Source of the DNA: CAZBGL01 sp964491375
GTDB lineage: Bacteria > Desulfobacterota > Deferrisomatia > Deferrisomatales > Deferrisomataceae
Direction: 5' to 3'
NCBI GenBank assembly: GCA_964491375.1
Contig: CAZBGL010000112.1
Coordinates: forward strand, 1 to 31,863
DNA: 31,863 nucleotides
Shown here: one piece after another, positions 14,743 through 22,889 of the stretch
Position numbering within the stretch: the stretch's first letter is position 1
Layout of the letters: every line of letters starts with the position of its first letter
Notes under the pieces: generated by a model
Told to the model about the DNA's origin: nothing
The model's database searches: none
The model's input: only the letters and a program-made list of their open reading frames with translations
Translations under genes and position numbers: made by a program

Positions 14743-15207
14743 ATGGAACCGCACGGGTCGTTCGGGAGGCTGCTCGTTCCCGTGGACTTCTCACCCTTCT
14801 CCAAGCACGCGCTGCGCATGGCGGTGCGGCTGGCCCGGTTGTGCGGGGCGGAGATCCACCTGCTCCACGTCGTGCCCGAGTACGAGATGGCCAGCGCCTT
14901 CCGGATCGCCCTTCCCGACCGCGAGGAGCTGGAGGCCCGGGCCGAGCAGTGGGCGGCCCGGGCGTTCGACGACTACCTCCGGGGCGATCCCCTGGAAGGG
15001 GTGGGGCTGGTCCGGGCGGTCCGTTACGGAAGGCCCTCGGCCGAGATCGGTCGCTACGCCGACGAACTGGCCGTGGACCTCATCGTGATCGCGAGCCACG
15101 GCCGCTCCGGGTTCGAGCGGGCCGTGTTCGGCAGCGTGGCCGCGAAGGTCCTGTACACCGTGGATCGTCCGGTGCTCGTGGTCAAGGGCGGGGGCCACCC
15201 AGCCTGA
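14743..15207 (+). CDS. Universal stress protein (UspA family)
   Basis: A 154-residue single-domain Usp. It begins RLLVPVDFSPFSKHALRMAVRLARLCGAEIHLLHVV, has the C-terminal nucleotide-binding pattern LIVIASHGRSGFERAVFGSVAAKVL (family G-2x-G-9x-G-S/T motif, here SHGRSG...GSVA) and ends RPVLVVKGG. The motif suggests the ATP-binding type. GGAGG lies eight bases before the ATG. The next gene follows after 29 bp on the same strand. Confidence 0.92.
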   Translation: MEPHGSFGRLLVPVDFSPFSKHALRMAVRLARLCGAEIHLLHVVPEYEMASAFRIALPDREELEARAEQWAARAFDDYLRGDPLEGVGLVRAVRYGRPSAEIGRYADELAVDLIVIASHGRSGFERAVFGSVAAKVLYTVDRPVLVVKGGGHPA

Positions 15208-15236
15208 AAGAGGGCCGCAGAGCGAGGGAACGAGGC

Positions 15237-16340
15237 ATGGCGCGAACGTGTGTGCGCGCCGCGGTGGTTGCGGCGTGCTTCTTTCCGGTTTCCGTGCTCC
15301 TGTGGATCGCCCCGCCCGCCCCGGCGGCGGACGGGGCCCTTTCCGTCCACCTGGGCGAGCCGTTCCCGGACATGGAGTTTCCGGGGTTGCTGGAACCCGG
15401 GGACTACGCCGCCCTGGGTCTGGCCCGAACGCACGGCCCGGTGAGGCTTTCCGAGTTGCCCGGCGACCTGCTGGTGCTGGAGTTCTTCAACCGGTTCTGC
15501 CTCACCTGCATGCGCCAGGCCCCCTACCTGGCCAAGGTCTGGGAGACCGTGCGGGCCGGCGGCCTGCGCGGCAGGGTGTACGTGCTCGGCGTGGGTACGG
15601 GCAACCGTCCCAGGGGGCTCCGCCGGTTCCGGCGGGAGACCGGGGCCTCCTACCCCCTGGCTCCGGACCCGTCGTTCGACCGGTTCCTGGAGCTCGGCGA
15701 CCCGGGGGGTACGCCGTTCACGGTGTTCCTGGTGCGGCGGGCCGGATCGTGGGTGCTGGCCGACTACCACCTGGGGCTCCAGGGCGACACCGAGATCCTG
15801 GCGAGGGTGCGGGTGCTCCTGGAGGGGCGCGCCCAGGTGGAGCCGTGCCCGGAGGAGCCGCCCCGGGCCAAGGTGTACCACCCTCCCCTGGGGCTCACCG
15901 AAGACGAGCAGCGGGCCCGGGCCGAGGCCCTGCTGCGCCGGGTGGCCGGGAGGCCGGTGCGGGCCGAGGCTGTGGACGCGGCCGGGGCCCGGGTGTTCCG
16001 GGCCGTGGATCCGGCCGGAGGGCCGCTCGGATTGTTCGTCCGGGTCGTCTCCCGCGAGCCGGTGTGCGACGTGTGCCACGCCATCCACTTCCTGCTCGCC
16101 TTCGATGCGCAGGGGAGGATCCGGGGCTTCGAGCCGATCCACGTGACCAAGTTCGGAAACGAGCTCTGGAGCCCGGAGGACGTGGCCCGGATGGCGTCCA
16201 GGCTGGTGGGACGGCCCATGGAGGGGCTGGCGTTCGACCCGGACGTGGACGCGGTCACCAGCGCCACCATGAGCTCGGCGCTGGTCTTCGACGAGGCCCG
16301 GCGCACGGCGCGGCTCCTGCCGTTGCTGGAAGGGCGGTGA
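15237..16340 (+). CDS. Periplasmic thioredoxin-fold/FMN_bind-like fusion with a CXXCH motif
   Basis: A 367-residue exported protein. Residues 1-31 are a signal peptide (AAVVAACFFPVSVLLWIAPPAPA). Residues about 35-195 form a TlpA/redoxin domain with the pair CLTC (88-91) in EFFNRFCLTCMRQAPYL and the cis-Pro loop GGTPFTVFLV. The C-terminal third has VTKFGNELWSPEDV and DAVTSATMSSALVF (340-350), close to the flavin-attachment type motif of FMN_bind/NqrC-RnfG domains, although the glycine of SGAT is replaced. Between them is CDVCH (277-281), formally a c-type heme motif. The gene therefore encodes a likely periplasmic redox protein; electron donors are unknown. Only 29 bp separate it from the usp gene. 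An alternative reading is that CDVCH binds a metal rather than heme. Confidence 0.8.
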   Translation: MARTCVRAAVVAACFFPVSVLLWIAPPAPAADGALSVHLGEPFPDMEFPGLLEPGDYAALGLARTHGPVRLSELPGDLLVLEFFNRFCLTCMRQAPYLAKVWETVRAGGLRGRVYVLGVGTGNRPRGLRRFRRETGASYPLAPDPSFDRFLELGDPGGTPFTVFLVRRAGSWVLADYHLGLQGDTEILARVRVLLEGRAQVEPCPEEPPRAKVYHPPLGLTEDEQRARAEALLRRVAGRPVRAEAVDAAGARVFRAVDPAGGPLGLFVRVVSREPVCDVCHAIHFLLAFDAQGRIRGFEPIHVTKFGNELWSPEDVARMASRLVGRPMEGLAFDPDVDAVTSATMSSALVFDEARRTARLLPLLEGR

Positions 16341-16349
16341 GCGCCCGGC

Positions 16350-17513
16350 TCAGTCGTCGCCGTGCACGTCCACGTGGATCACCGCGTCGGCCACGCCCGG
16401 GAGCCTGCGCACGGCTTCCTTGAGTTCGTGGGCGATGGCGTGGGCCTCGCGCACGGTCAGTTCGGGGCTCACCTCGATGTCCAGGTTCAGCAGGTAGCCG
16501 GTCTCCAGGGGCACCACCCGGGTGCCGTGCAGGCCCAGCACCCCTTCGGTGTCGCGCGCGAGCCGCTCCGAGGCCGCCACCACCCGTCGCCGGGCCGAGG
16601 GGTGGTAGATGCCCCCTTCCCGGGCGCCCAGGGGCTCCACGTGGACCATGACGTCCCGCACGTTGCGCACCCGTCCCAGCAGGGCGGTGCGCACGGCGCG
16701 GGCCACCTCGTGGCCCTGGATCACGTTGAGCTCGGGATCCACCTCCACGTCCACGTCCACCAGAATGTCCTTGCCGAGGCGCCGCGCCTTGAGGCCGTGG
16801 AACCCCCGCACGCCGTCCACCGAGCGGATGATCCGGCCGATGTCCTCCAGCAGGTCCTGGTCCACGGAGCTGTCCACAAGGTCCCGCACCGCCTGCCATC
16901 CCAGGTCCCATCCCACCTTGGCGATGAACAGGCTCACCACGCCGGCGGCCACAGGGTCCATCCAGACCCAGCCGAACCGCGCCCCGGCCACCCCGATCAG
17001 GGCGGCCACCGAGGACAGGGCGTCCGAGCGGTGGTGCCAGGCGTTGGCCAGCAGGAGATGGCTGTCCGTGTGGCGGGCGATCCGGGCGGTCCAGCGGTAC
17101 AGCCCTTCCTTCACGAGCACCGACACCACGGCCGCCACCAGGGCCACGGTTCCGGGGCGGCCGGCCTCCCTCCAGCCGCCCAGGGCGGCCACGGCCGCCC
17201 CGCCCGTGCCCAGGGCCGCGGCGATGAGGAGCCCTCCCACCACGGCCGTGGCCAGGGTCTCCACCTTTCCGTGGCCGTAGGGGTGCTGGTCGTCCTCGGG
17301 AAGCCGCCCGATCCGGTAGCCGGCCAGCACGATCAGGTCGCTGGCCAGGTCGGACAGGCTGTGGAGGGCGTCGGCCACCAGGGCGGAGCTCCGGCCCAGG
17401 ATGCCGGCCGAGAGCTTGAACACCACCAGGGCGAGGTTGAGGATGCCCCCGCCCAGGGTGACGCCCTCGCCGGTGCCCAGAAGCGCGCGCAGTGCCTGAG
17501 GTTGCCTGCTCAT
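16350..17513 (-). CDS. Cation diffusion facilitator with two C-terminal domains
   Basis: A 387-residue CDF transporter, exporting divalent metals (Zn, Fe, Mn or Co) in exchange for protons. Six membrane segments lie in about residues 12-210. Metal-site motifs are ADALHSLSDLASD in TM2 and NAWHHRSDALSS in TM5, and the HPYGHGKVET loop follows TM2. After the membrane part come two successive cytoplasmic dimerisation domains, VDGVRGFHGLKARRLG...VMVHVEP and TEGVLGLHGTRVVPLE...VIHVDVH; one copy is usual. No Shine-Dalgarno precedes ATG 17513. It converges on the redox fusion gene (9-bp gap) and diverges from fmdB-like. Confidence 0.92.
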   Translation of the reverse strand: MSRQPQALRALLGTGEGVTLGGGILNLALVVFKLSAGILGRSSALVADALHSLSDLASDLIVLAGYRIGRLPEDDQHPYGHGKVETLATAVVGGLLIAAALGTGGAAVAALGGWREAGRPGTVALVAAVVSVLVKEGLYRWTARIARHTDSHLLLANAWHHRSDALSSVAALIGVAGARFGWVWMDPVAAGVVSLFIAKVGWDLGWQAVRDLVDSSVDQDLLEDIGRIIRSVDGVRGFHGLKARRLGKDILVDVDVEVDPELNVIQGHEVARAVRTALLGRVRNVRDVMVHVEPLGAREGGIYHPSARRRVVAASERLARDTEGVLGLHGTRVVPLETGYLLNLDIEVSPELTVREAHAIAHELKEAVRRLPGVADAVIHVDVHGDD

Positions 17514-17530
17514 GGTCGCGGTGTTATATA
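17502..17530 (+). promoter_or_regulatory. Promoter of the FmdB-like gene
   Basis: TTGCCT (17502-17507), spacer of 17 bp, TATATA (17525-17530). The start would be near 17537. The -35 overlaps the first codons of the divergent CDF gene, and the odd palindrome TAAAC-C-GTTTA (17558-17568) falls about 20-30 bases into the transcript. Confidence 0.5.
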
Positions 17531-17557
17531 GTTTCGTCCCGCCCGGAACGGGTAGCT

Positions 17558-17568
17558 TAAACCGTTTA
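17558..17568. promoter_or_regulatory. TAAAC-C-GTTTA palindrome
   Basis: An 11-bp odd palindrome in the leader of the FmdB-like gene, just upstream of its GGAGG. Its half-sites are identical to the inner half-sites of the palindrome at 4192-4205, but the centre has one extra base. Confidence 0.35.
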
Positions 17569-17582
17569 CGGAGGTGCGCGCC

Positions 17583-17864
17583 ATGCCCATCTATGAATAC
17601 TACTGCGAGCGGTGCCACGACGAGTTCGAGGTGACCCAGAAGATCACCGACGACCCGCTCAAGGAGTGCCCCCGGTGCCAGGGGCCTGTGCGCAAGCTGA
17701 TCTCCCAGAGCTCCTTCGTGCTCAAGGGGTCCGGCTGGTATCTTACCGACTACGCGCGCAAGGGCGACACCAAGAAGTCCGAGAGCAAGAAGTCCGACGG
17801 CCCGTCCTGTTCGGCCAGCGGGTCGTCCGACTCGTGCAAGTCGTGCCCCGGTTCGTCCGAATAG
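17583..17864 (+). CDS. FmdB-type zinc ribbon protein
   Basis: A 93-residue protein with the FmdB zinc ribbon MPIYEYYCERCHDEFEVTQKI, Cys8/Cys11 paired with Cys29/Cys32 (CPRC), followed by RKLISQSSFVLKGSGWYLTDY and a low-complexity Ser/Lys tail with further cysteines (SCSASGSSDSCKSCPG). Originally noted as a putative regulator in a formamidase cluster, the family has no firm function; Zn binding is expected. ATG 17583 has GGAGG eight bases upstream. The gene ends in a strong terminator and is therefore a single-gene unit. Confidence 0.92.
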   Translation: MPIYEYYCERCHDEFEVTQKITDDPLKECPRCQGPVRKLISQSSFVLKGSGWYLTDYARKGDTKKSESKKSDGPSCSASGSSDSCKSCPGSSE

Positions 17865-17885
17865 GCGCGTCCGGAACGCCGATCC

Positions 17886-17911
17886 AGGGAGCCCCGACGG
17901 GCTCCCTTTTT
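17886..17911 (+). terminator. Intrinsic terminator after the FmdB-like gene
   Basis: AGGGAGCCC (17886-17894), loop CGAC, GGGCTCCCT (17899-17907), running into TTTTT (17907-17911). It is the clearest rho-independent terminator of the window. Confidence 0.92.
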
Positions 17912-17945
17912 CGTGCGCCGGCGCCCCGGTCCGGCCTTCCCCGCT

Positions 17946-17974
17946 TTGACTTGGCCCAGACCGGTTGGTAGCAT
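17946..17974 (+). promoter_or_regulatory. Promoter of the dapA operon
   Basis: TTGACT (17946-17951, 5 of 6), 17-bp spacer, TAGCAT (17969-17974, 4 of 6). The start would lie near 17981, 26 bases before the dapA ATG; GGAGG lies at 17997-18001. Confidence 0.6.
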
Positions 17975-18006
17975 TCCTTCCTTCTCCAGCCACGCAGGAG
18001 GAAGCC

Positions 18007-18888
18007 ATGTTCCGAGGCGCCATCACCGCCCTGGTCACCCCCTTCCGCAACGGCCGAGTGGACGAGGAAGCCTACCGGGAGCTCATCGACTGGCAGATCC
18101 GGCAGGGAGTGGACGGCATCGTCCCGTGCGGCACCACCGGCGAGTCGGCCACCCTGAGCCACGAGGAGCACAACCGGGTCATCGACATCGCCGTGGACGA
18201 GGCCAAGGGGCGGGTGCCGGTGATCGCGGGCACCGGGTCCAACAGCACGGCCGAGGCCATCCGCCTGACCCGCCACGCCAAGGAGGCCGGAGCCGACGGT
18301 GCGCTCCTGATCACCCCCTACTACAACAAGCCCACCCAGGAGGGGCTGTACCGGCACTACAAGCGGGTGGCCGAGGAGACCAAGTTCCCGCTGGTGCTCT
18401 ACAACGTGCCGAGCCGCACCGGGGTGAACCTGCTGCCCGACACCGTGGCCCGGCTGGCCGAGATCCCCGACATCGTGGGCATCAAGGAGGCCACGGGCGA
18501 CATGCGGCAGGTGAGCGAGATCCTGGAGAAGTGCGGGGACAAGATCTCGGTGCTCTCCGGGGACGACTTCACGGTGCTGCCGCTCCTGTCCCTGGGCGGA
18601 CGGGGGGTGATCTCGGTGGTGTCCAACGTGGCGCCGGCCGACATGGCGGAGCTCGTGCGGGCGTTCGGGCGGGGCGACCTGGCCCGGGCCCGCGAGCTCC
18701 ACTACCGGCTCATGCCGCTCGCGCGGGCCATGTTCTTCGAGACCAACCCCATCCCCGTCAAGACCGCGCTTTCCCTGATGGGCAAGATCCATCTGGAACT
18801 GCGCCTGCCCCTGTGCGAGATGAAGCCCGAAAACCGGGCCCGGCTCGAACGGGCCCTCCGGGACTACGGGGTCCTGGAGGGGTCGTGA
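18007..18888 (+). CDS. dapA: 4-hydroxy-tetrahydrodipicolinate synthase
   Basis: A 293-residue class I aldolase-type enzyme condensing pyruvate with aspartate semialdehyde, the first committed step to diaminopimelate and lysine. Visible motifs: ALVTPFRNG, GTTGESATLSHEEH (substrate loop), ITPYYNKPTQEGLYRHY, LYNVPSRTG with the catalytic Tyr, and GIKEATGD with the Schiff-base Lys. MGKIHLELRLPLCEM closes the C-terminal region. GGAGG lies five bases upstream of ATG 18007. It heads a long co-directional gene cluster and overlaps dapB by one base. Confidence 0.98.
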   Translation: MFRGAITALVTPFRNGRVDEEAYRELIDWQIRQGVDGIVPCGTTGESATLSHEEHNRVIDIAVDEAKGRVPVIAGTGSNSTAEAIRLTRHAKEAGADGALLITPYYNKPTQEGLYRHYKRVAEETKFPLVLYNVPSRTGVNLLPDTVARLAEIPDIVGIKEATGDMRQVSEILEKCGDKISVLSGDDFTVLPLLSLGGRGVISVVSNVAPADMAELVRAFGRGDLARARELHYRLMPLARAMFFETNPIPVKTALSLMGKIHLELRLPLCEMKPENRARLERALRDYGVLEGS

Positions 18889-19694
18889 TGCTCCGCGTGG
18901 CGGTGACCGGGGCTGCGGGCCGCATGGGCACGACCCTGGTGCGGCTGGTGCGCGAGGCCCACGACCTGGAACTCGTGGCCGCGGTGGAGCGCCCCGGCCA
19001 TCCCGCCCTGGGCCGGGACGCAGGAGAGGTGGCCGGGGTGGGCGGCGTGGGGGTGACGCTCACCGAGGGGCTGGAGGCGGTCCTGCCCGGGGCCGACGTG
19101 GTGGTGGACTTCACCCACGCCGAGGCATCGGTGGCCCACGCCCAGGCCGTGGCCCGGGCGGGCAAGGCCATCGTGATCGGCTCCACGGGGCTTTCGGCCG
19201 CGGACAAGGAAGCGCTCCGCCGGGCCGGCGAGGCGTGCCGGGTGCTGTGGGCGCCCAACATGAGCGTGGGCGTGAACGTGCTCCTTCGGGTGGTGGCCGA
19301 GGTGGCCCGCCTGCTCGGGCCGGACTACGACGTGGAGATCGTGGAGACCCACCACCGCTTCAAGAAGGACGCCCCCTCGGGCACGGCCCTGGCCCTGGCC
19401 GAGTCGGTGGCCGCGGCGCTCGGCCGCGACCTGGAGGCCGACGCGGTGTACGGCCGGCAGGGCCTGGTGGGCGAGCGGGGCGCGCGGGAGATCGGCATCC
19501 ACGCCGTGCGGGCCGGCGACGTGGTGGGGGACCACACCGTGGTGTTCGGAGGGCCGGGCGAGCGGGTGGAGATCACCCACCGGGCCACGAGCCGCGAGAC
19601 CTTCGCCCGGGGGGCCCTGCGGGCCGCCCGCTGGCTCGCGGGGCGGCCCAACGGGTTCTACGGGATGGCCGACGTGTTGGGGGCCGCGGACTGA
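18888..19694 (+). CDS. dapB: 4-hydroxy-tetrahydrodipicolinate reductase
   Basis: A 268-residue NAD(P)H-dependent reductase, the next step after DapA. It has the dinucleotide fold VAVTGAAGRMG, VVVDFTHAEASVAHA, GSTGLSAADK, WAPNMSVGVNV, and the active-site signature ETHHRFKKDAPSGTALAL (His and Lys of the HHxxKxDAPSGTA motif). The end FYGMADVLG is typical. The start ATG shares its A with the dapA stop (TGATG), so translation is coupled. Confidence 0.98.
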   Translation: MLRVAVTGAAGRMGTTLVRLVREAHDLELVAAVERPGHPALGRDAGEVAGVGGVGVTLTEGLEAVLPGADVVVDFTHAEASVAHAQAVARAGKAIVIGSTGLSAADKEALRRAGEACRVLWAPNMSVGVNVLLRVVAEVARLLGPDYDVEIVETHHRFKKDAPSGTALALAESVAAALGRDLEADAVYGRQGLVGERGAREIGIHAVRAGDVVGDHTVVFGGPGERVEITHRATSRETFARGALRAARWLAGRPNGFYGMADVLGAAD

Positions 19695-19709
19695 GCCCGG
19701 GGCCCCGTC

Positions 19710-20234
19710 ATGGCCCGGGCGCTCATCGCGTTTGGCGGCAACGTCGGCCGGGTCGAGGCCAACCTCCGGGCCGCCCTGGAGGCGGTGGCCCGCCTTCCCG
19801 GCACGCGGATCCTGCGCATCTCGGCCCTGTACCGCACCGCGCCCGTGGGGGTGGAGGACCAGCCGTTCTTCCTCAACGGCGCGGCGGCCGTGGAGACCCG
19901 CCTCAGCCCCCGGACCCTCCTCGAGTCGCTTCTGGCCATCGAGCGTCAGCTGGGGCGCACTCGGGACGTCCGCTGGGGGCCCCGCACCGTGGACCTGGAC
20001 CTGATCCTGTACGAGGACCGGGTGGTGGACGAGGCCGGCCTCCAGGTGCCCCACCCGCGGATGCAGGAGCGCGGGTTCGTGCTCGTGCCCCTGGCCGAGA
20101 TCGCGCCGGCGGCCCTGCACCCCGTGCTGGGGCTGCGGATGGACGAACTGCTCGGCCGGCTCGGCCCCACCCCGGACGTGGAACGCCTGGGCCGGCCGCC
20201 CTGGGCCGACGCCCTGGAGAGGGGTCTTTCATGA
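19710..20234 (+). CDS. folK: 6-hydroxymethyl-7,8-dihydropterin pyrophosphokinase
   Basis: The 174-residue enzyme pyrophosphorylates 6-hydroxymethyl-dihydropterin in folate synthesis. It starts RALIAFGGNVGRVEANLRAAL and has SALYRTAPVGVEDQPFFLNGAA, LLAIERQLGRTRDVRWGPRTVDLDLILYED (catalytic Arg-rich and DLDL motif) and HPRMQERGFVLVPLAEIAP. The C-terminal part of about 30 residues is a non-conserved tail. It follows dapB by 15 bp without a strong Shine-Dalgarno and overlaps the next gene by four bases (ATGA). Confidence 0.97.
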   Translation: MARALIAFGGNVGRVEANLRAALEAVARLPGTRILRISALYRTAPVGVEDQPFFLNGAAAVETRLSPRTLLESLLAIERQLGRTRDVRWGPRTVDLDLILYEDRVVDEAGLQVPHPRMQERGFVLVPLAEIAPAALHPVLGLRMDELLGRLGPTPDVERLGRPPWADALERGLS

Positions 20235-20479
20235 TCGTGCGACTCGTCCTGTACGGCGTGCTGGTGTGGGCGCTGGTGAAGCTGATCAAGGGGCTCAAGC
20301 CCAGGCCCCGGTCGACGCCCCGCCCCCGCGCGCCGGAAGGGCTGATCCAGGGGGGCGAACTCGTCCAGGATCCCCAGTGCGGGGTCTACGTGCCCAAAGA
20401 GACCGCGGTGCGCGGCGCCGACGGCCGGTTCTTCTGCAGCCCGGCCTGCCGCGACGCCTTCGAGAACCGCGGGGGGTGA
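20231..20479 (+). CDS. Small membrane-anchored zinc-finger-like protein (PP0621 type)
   Basis: An 82-residue protein with one N-terminal membrane helix (IVRLVLYGVLVWALVKLI), a Pro/Arg-rich linker and a small C-terminal domain, DPQCGVYVPKETAVRGADGRFFCSPACRDAF. The cysteines C-G-V-Y-V-P and FCSPAC look like a treble-clef or TRASH-like zinc site. The layout agrees with the PP0621 family of unknown function. The ATG overlaps the folK stop (ATGA), and the stop overlaps the next GTG (GTGA). Confidence 0.8.
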   Translation: MIVRLVLYGVLVWALVKLIKGLKPRPRSTPRPRAPEGLIQGGELVQDPQCGVYVPKETAVRGADGRFFCSPACRDAFENRGG

Positions 20480-22266
20480 CCGTGGCGGGCTGGACCGGCC
20501 GGCTCCTGCGGGTGGACCTGGCGGAGCGCTCCTGGGCCGGCGTGGACCTGGACCGGGAGGCCCTGGAACGGTTCCTGGGCGGTCGGGGCCTGGGGGCGTG
20601 GCTCCTGCGGCAAGAGGGCCGGCACGGGCTGGATCCCCTGGATCCCGGCACCCCGCTCGTGGTGGCCGCCGGCCCCCTCACCGGCACCCGGGCGCCCACG
20701 GCCTCGCGCACCAGCCTGACCACGCTGTCCCCGCTCACCGGCACGGTGTTCGACGCCAACTCCGGCGGCTTCTTCGGCATCCGGCTGAAGCGGGCGGGCT
20801 GGGACGCCCTGTGGGTCGAGGGCCGGGCCGACGAGCCCCTGTGCCTGGTGGTGGAGCCCGGGGGGGTGCGGTTCGAACCGGCCGGGGACCTGTGGGGCCT
20901 GGGCCTGCGCGCGGCCCGGGCCGCCCTGGCCGCCCGGTTCGGCCGGGGCTTTGCCGTGCTCGCCGTGGGGCCGGCCGGCGAGACCGGCTCGCGTCTCGCG
21001 AGCATCGGCCACGACGGCCGGTTCTTCGGCCGGGGCGGGGTGGGCGCGGTCATGGGCTCCAAGAACCTCAAGGCCGTGCTCGTGCGGGGCGACCGGCCGG
21101 TCCGGGTGGCCGATCCCGAGACGTTCGCCTTCGTGGTGGGCGAGTGCCGCAAGTGGCTCGCCGCCCACCCCATCACGAGCCGCGCGCTGCCCGAGTTCGG
21201 CACGGCCGTGCTCGTGAACGTGATCAACGCCGTGGGGGCGTTCCCCGCGGCCAACTTCCGGGCCAGCCGGTTCGACCGGGCCGAGGCGATCTCGGGCGAG
21301 GCCCTGGCCGAACGCCTCACGAAGGGCCGCAAGGGCTGCCCCGGGTGCCCGATCGCCTGCGGCCGCAGGATCCGGCTGGACGGCCGGGAGGCCGAGGGCC
21401 CGGAGTTCGAGACCCTGTGGTCGTTCGGGGCCGACCTGGGCCTGGGGGATCTCGAGGCCGTGGCCCGGCTGAACCTGCTGGCCAACGATCTGGGCCTGGA
21501 CACGATCTCGGCGGGCTCCACCCTGTCCGCGGCCCGGGAGCTGTTCGAGGCCGGGGTGCTGGGCTGGGACCCGCTCGAAGGGGGCGCCGCGGGCGTGGCC
21601 CGCCTGCTCGAAGAGATGGCCAGGGGCCGGGGCCGGGGGGCGCTCCTGCGCCACGGGAGCCTGCACCTGGGCCGGGAGGTGGGCCGGCCGGAGGTGTCGA
21701 TGTCGGTCAAGGGCCTGGAGCTTCCGGCCTACGATCCCCGGGGCTGCCAGGGCCAGGGGCTGTCCTACGCCACCTCCAACCGGGGCGGCTGCCACCTCAG
21801 GGCCTATCTGGTGGCGCCCGAGATCCTGGCCACCCCCAAGCTCGTGGATCGGTTCGCGTGGTCGGGCAAGGCCGGCCTGGTGATCGTGGCCCAGAACCTG
21901 AACGCGGCCGTGGACAGCCTGGTGCTGTGCCGGTTCACCGGGTTTGCCCTGCGCGAGGACTACTACGCCCGGCTCCTGAGGGCGGCCACCGGCATGGATG
22001 TGGACGCCCAGGGCCTCATGACGATCGGCGAGCGCATCTACACCCTGGAGCGCCTGATCAACCTCGAGCGGGGGTTCACCCGCAGCGACGACACGCTGCC
22101 CCGCCGTCTCCTGGAAGAGCCCGTGGCCGAGGGCCCGAGCGCGGGCCACGTGGTCCGCCTGGAGCCCATGCTGGAAGAGTACTACCGCTTCCGCGGGTGG
22201 GACGCATCGGGCCGTCCGTCCGCGGCCAAGCTCCGGGCGCTGGGGCTCGGGGACGGGGCGCGTTGA
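20476..22266 (+). CDS. Aldehyde:ferredoxin oxidoreductase family protein
   Basis: A 596-residue AOR-family enzyme: GWTGRLLRVDLAERSW at the N-terminus, FLGGRGLGAWLL, SGGFFGIRLKRAGWDALWVEG, ASIGHDGRFFGRGGVGAVMGSKNLKAV, and the [4Fe-4S] ligands CPGCPIAC (Cys288, 291, 295) with the fourth Cys485 in LCRFTGF. AORs hold a tungsten (or molybdenum) bis-pyranopterin and oxidise aldehydes to acids with ferredoxin, or reduce acids. GTG 20476 overlaps the preceding stop; GTG 20482 is an alternative. No MoaD-like gene follows, unlike many bacterial AOR operons. The oxyanion transporter at 24687-27383 could supply the metal (inference). Substrate unknown. Confidence 0.95.
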   Translation: MTVAGWTGRLLRVDLAERSWAGVDLDREALERFLGGRGLGAWLLRQEGRHGLDPLDPGTPLVVAAGPLTGTRAPTASRTSLTTLSPLTGTVFDANSGGFFGIRLKRAGWDALWVEGRADEPLCLVVEPGGVRFEPAGDLWGLGLRAARAALAARFGRGFAVLAVGPAGETGSRLASIGHDGRFFGRGGVGAVMGSKNLKAVLVRGDRPVRVADPETFAFVVGECRKWLAAHPITSRALPEFGTAVLVNVINAVGAFPAANFRASRFDRAEAISGEALAERLTKGRKGCPGCPIACGRRIRLDGREAEGPEFETLWSFGADLGLGDLEAVARLNLLANDLGLDTISAGSTLSAARELFEAGVLGWDPLEGGAAGVARLLEEMARGRGRGALLRHGSLHLGREVGRPEVSMSVKGLELPAYDPRGCQGQGLSYATSNRGGCHLRAYLVAPEILATPKLVDRFAWSGKAGLVIVAQNLNAAVDSLVLCRFTGFALREDYYARLLRAATGMDVDAQGLMTIGERIYTLERLINLERGFTRSDDTLPRRLLEEPVAEGPSAGHVVRLEPMLEEYYRFRGWDASGRPSAAKLRALGLGDGAR

Positions 22267-22280
22267 ACCCGGCATCCACC

Positions 22281-22880
22281 ATGTACGAACAGTTCCGGGA
22301 CATCGGACGGGACCTTTTCGTGTCCGGCCTGATCACCTCCCACGGCGGCAACATGAGCGTGCGCCTGGGGGACCGCATCGTGATCACCCGGCGGGGCGCC
22401 GTGCTGGGCCGGCTCCGGCCCGAGGACCTGGTCGAGACCGGCCTGGAGCGGGACGACGCCATGGTGACCCTGGCGAGCACCGAACTCGTGGTCCACCGGG
22501 CCATCTACCGGGCCACGAGCGCTCTCGCCATCGTGCACACCCACCCCCTCCACGCCACGGCCCTGTCGCTGGTGGAGGACGCCGTGGTCCCGGTGGACTC
22601 GGAAGGCTCGTACCTGCTGCACCGGGTGCCCGTGGTGGAGGCGGCCCGCACCGTGGGCAGCGCCGAGGTGGGGCGGATCCTGGCCGAGGCCCTGCGGGAC
22701 CACCGGGTGGTGCTCCTGCGGGGCCACGGCGCGTTCGCCGTGGGGGAGCTCCTGGAGGAGGCCTACATGGTCTCCTCCACCCTGGAGGCCTCGGCCCGCA
22801 TCCTGTGCATCCTGGGATCCCTGGGGAAGGCGTCGATCCGGGAGTACCGGGAGGGCGCCGACCGGTACCGCGAGTGGTAG
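22281..22880 (+). CDS. Class II aldolase/adducin family protein
   Basis: A 199-residue zinc-dependent aldolase-fold protein. SHGGNMSVRLGDRIVITRRG is the substrate phosphate region; HTHPLHA (His86, His88) and GHGAF (His149) provide the zinc ligands. It resembles L-fuculose-phosphate aldolase and archaeal homologues, which cleave sugar phosphates to dihydroxyacetone phosphate and an aldehyde. An aldehyde product would fit the adjacent AOR, but this is inference. ATG 22281 is chosen from family length; TTG 22263, overlapping the AOR stop, is an alternative that would add six residues and couple translation. Confidence 0.88.
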   Translation: MYEQFRDIGRDLFVSGLITSHGGNMSVRLGDRIVITRRGAVLGRLRPEDLVETGLERDDAMVTLASTELVVHRAIYRATSALAIVHTHPLHATALSLVEDAVVPVDSEGSYLLHRVPVVEAARTVGSAEVGRILAEALRDHRVVLLRGHGAFAVGELLEEAYMVSSTLEASARILCILGSLGKASIREYREGADRYREW

Positions 22881-22889
22881 GAGCGCGTC

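Noticed and set aside
17525..17530. TATATA as -10 of the minus-strand CDF gene
   Set aside because: No -35 is found at the proper distance on the minus strand, while TTGCCT fits with 17 bp on the plus strand. A nearly leaderless CDF transcript remains possible but unsupported.
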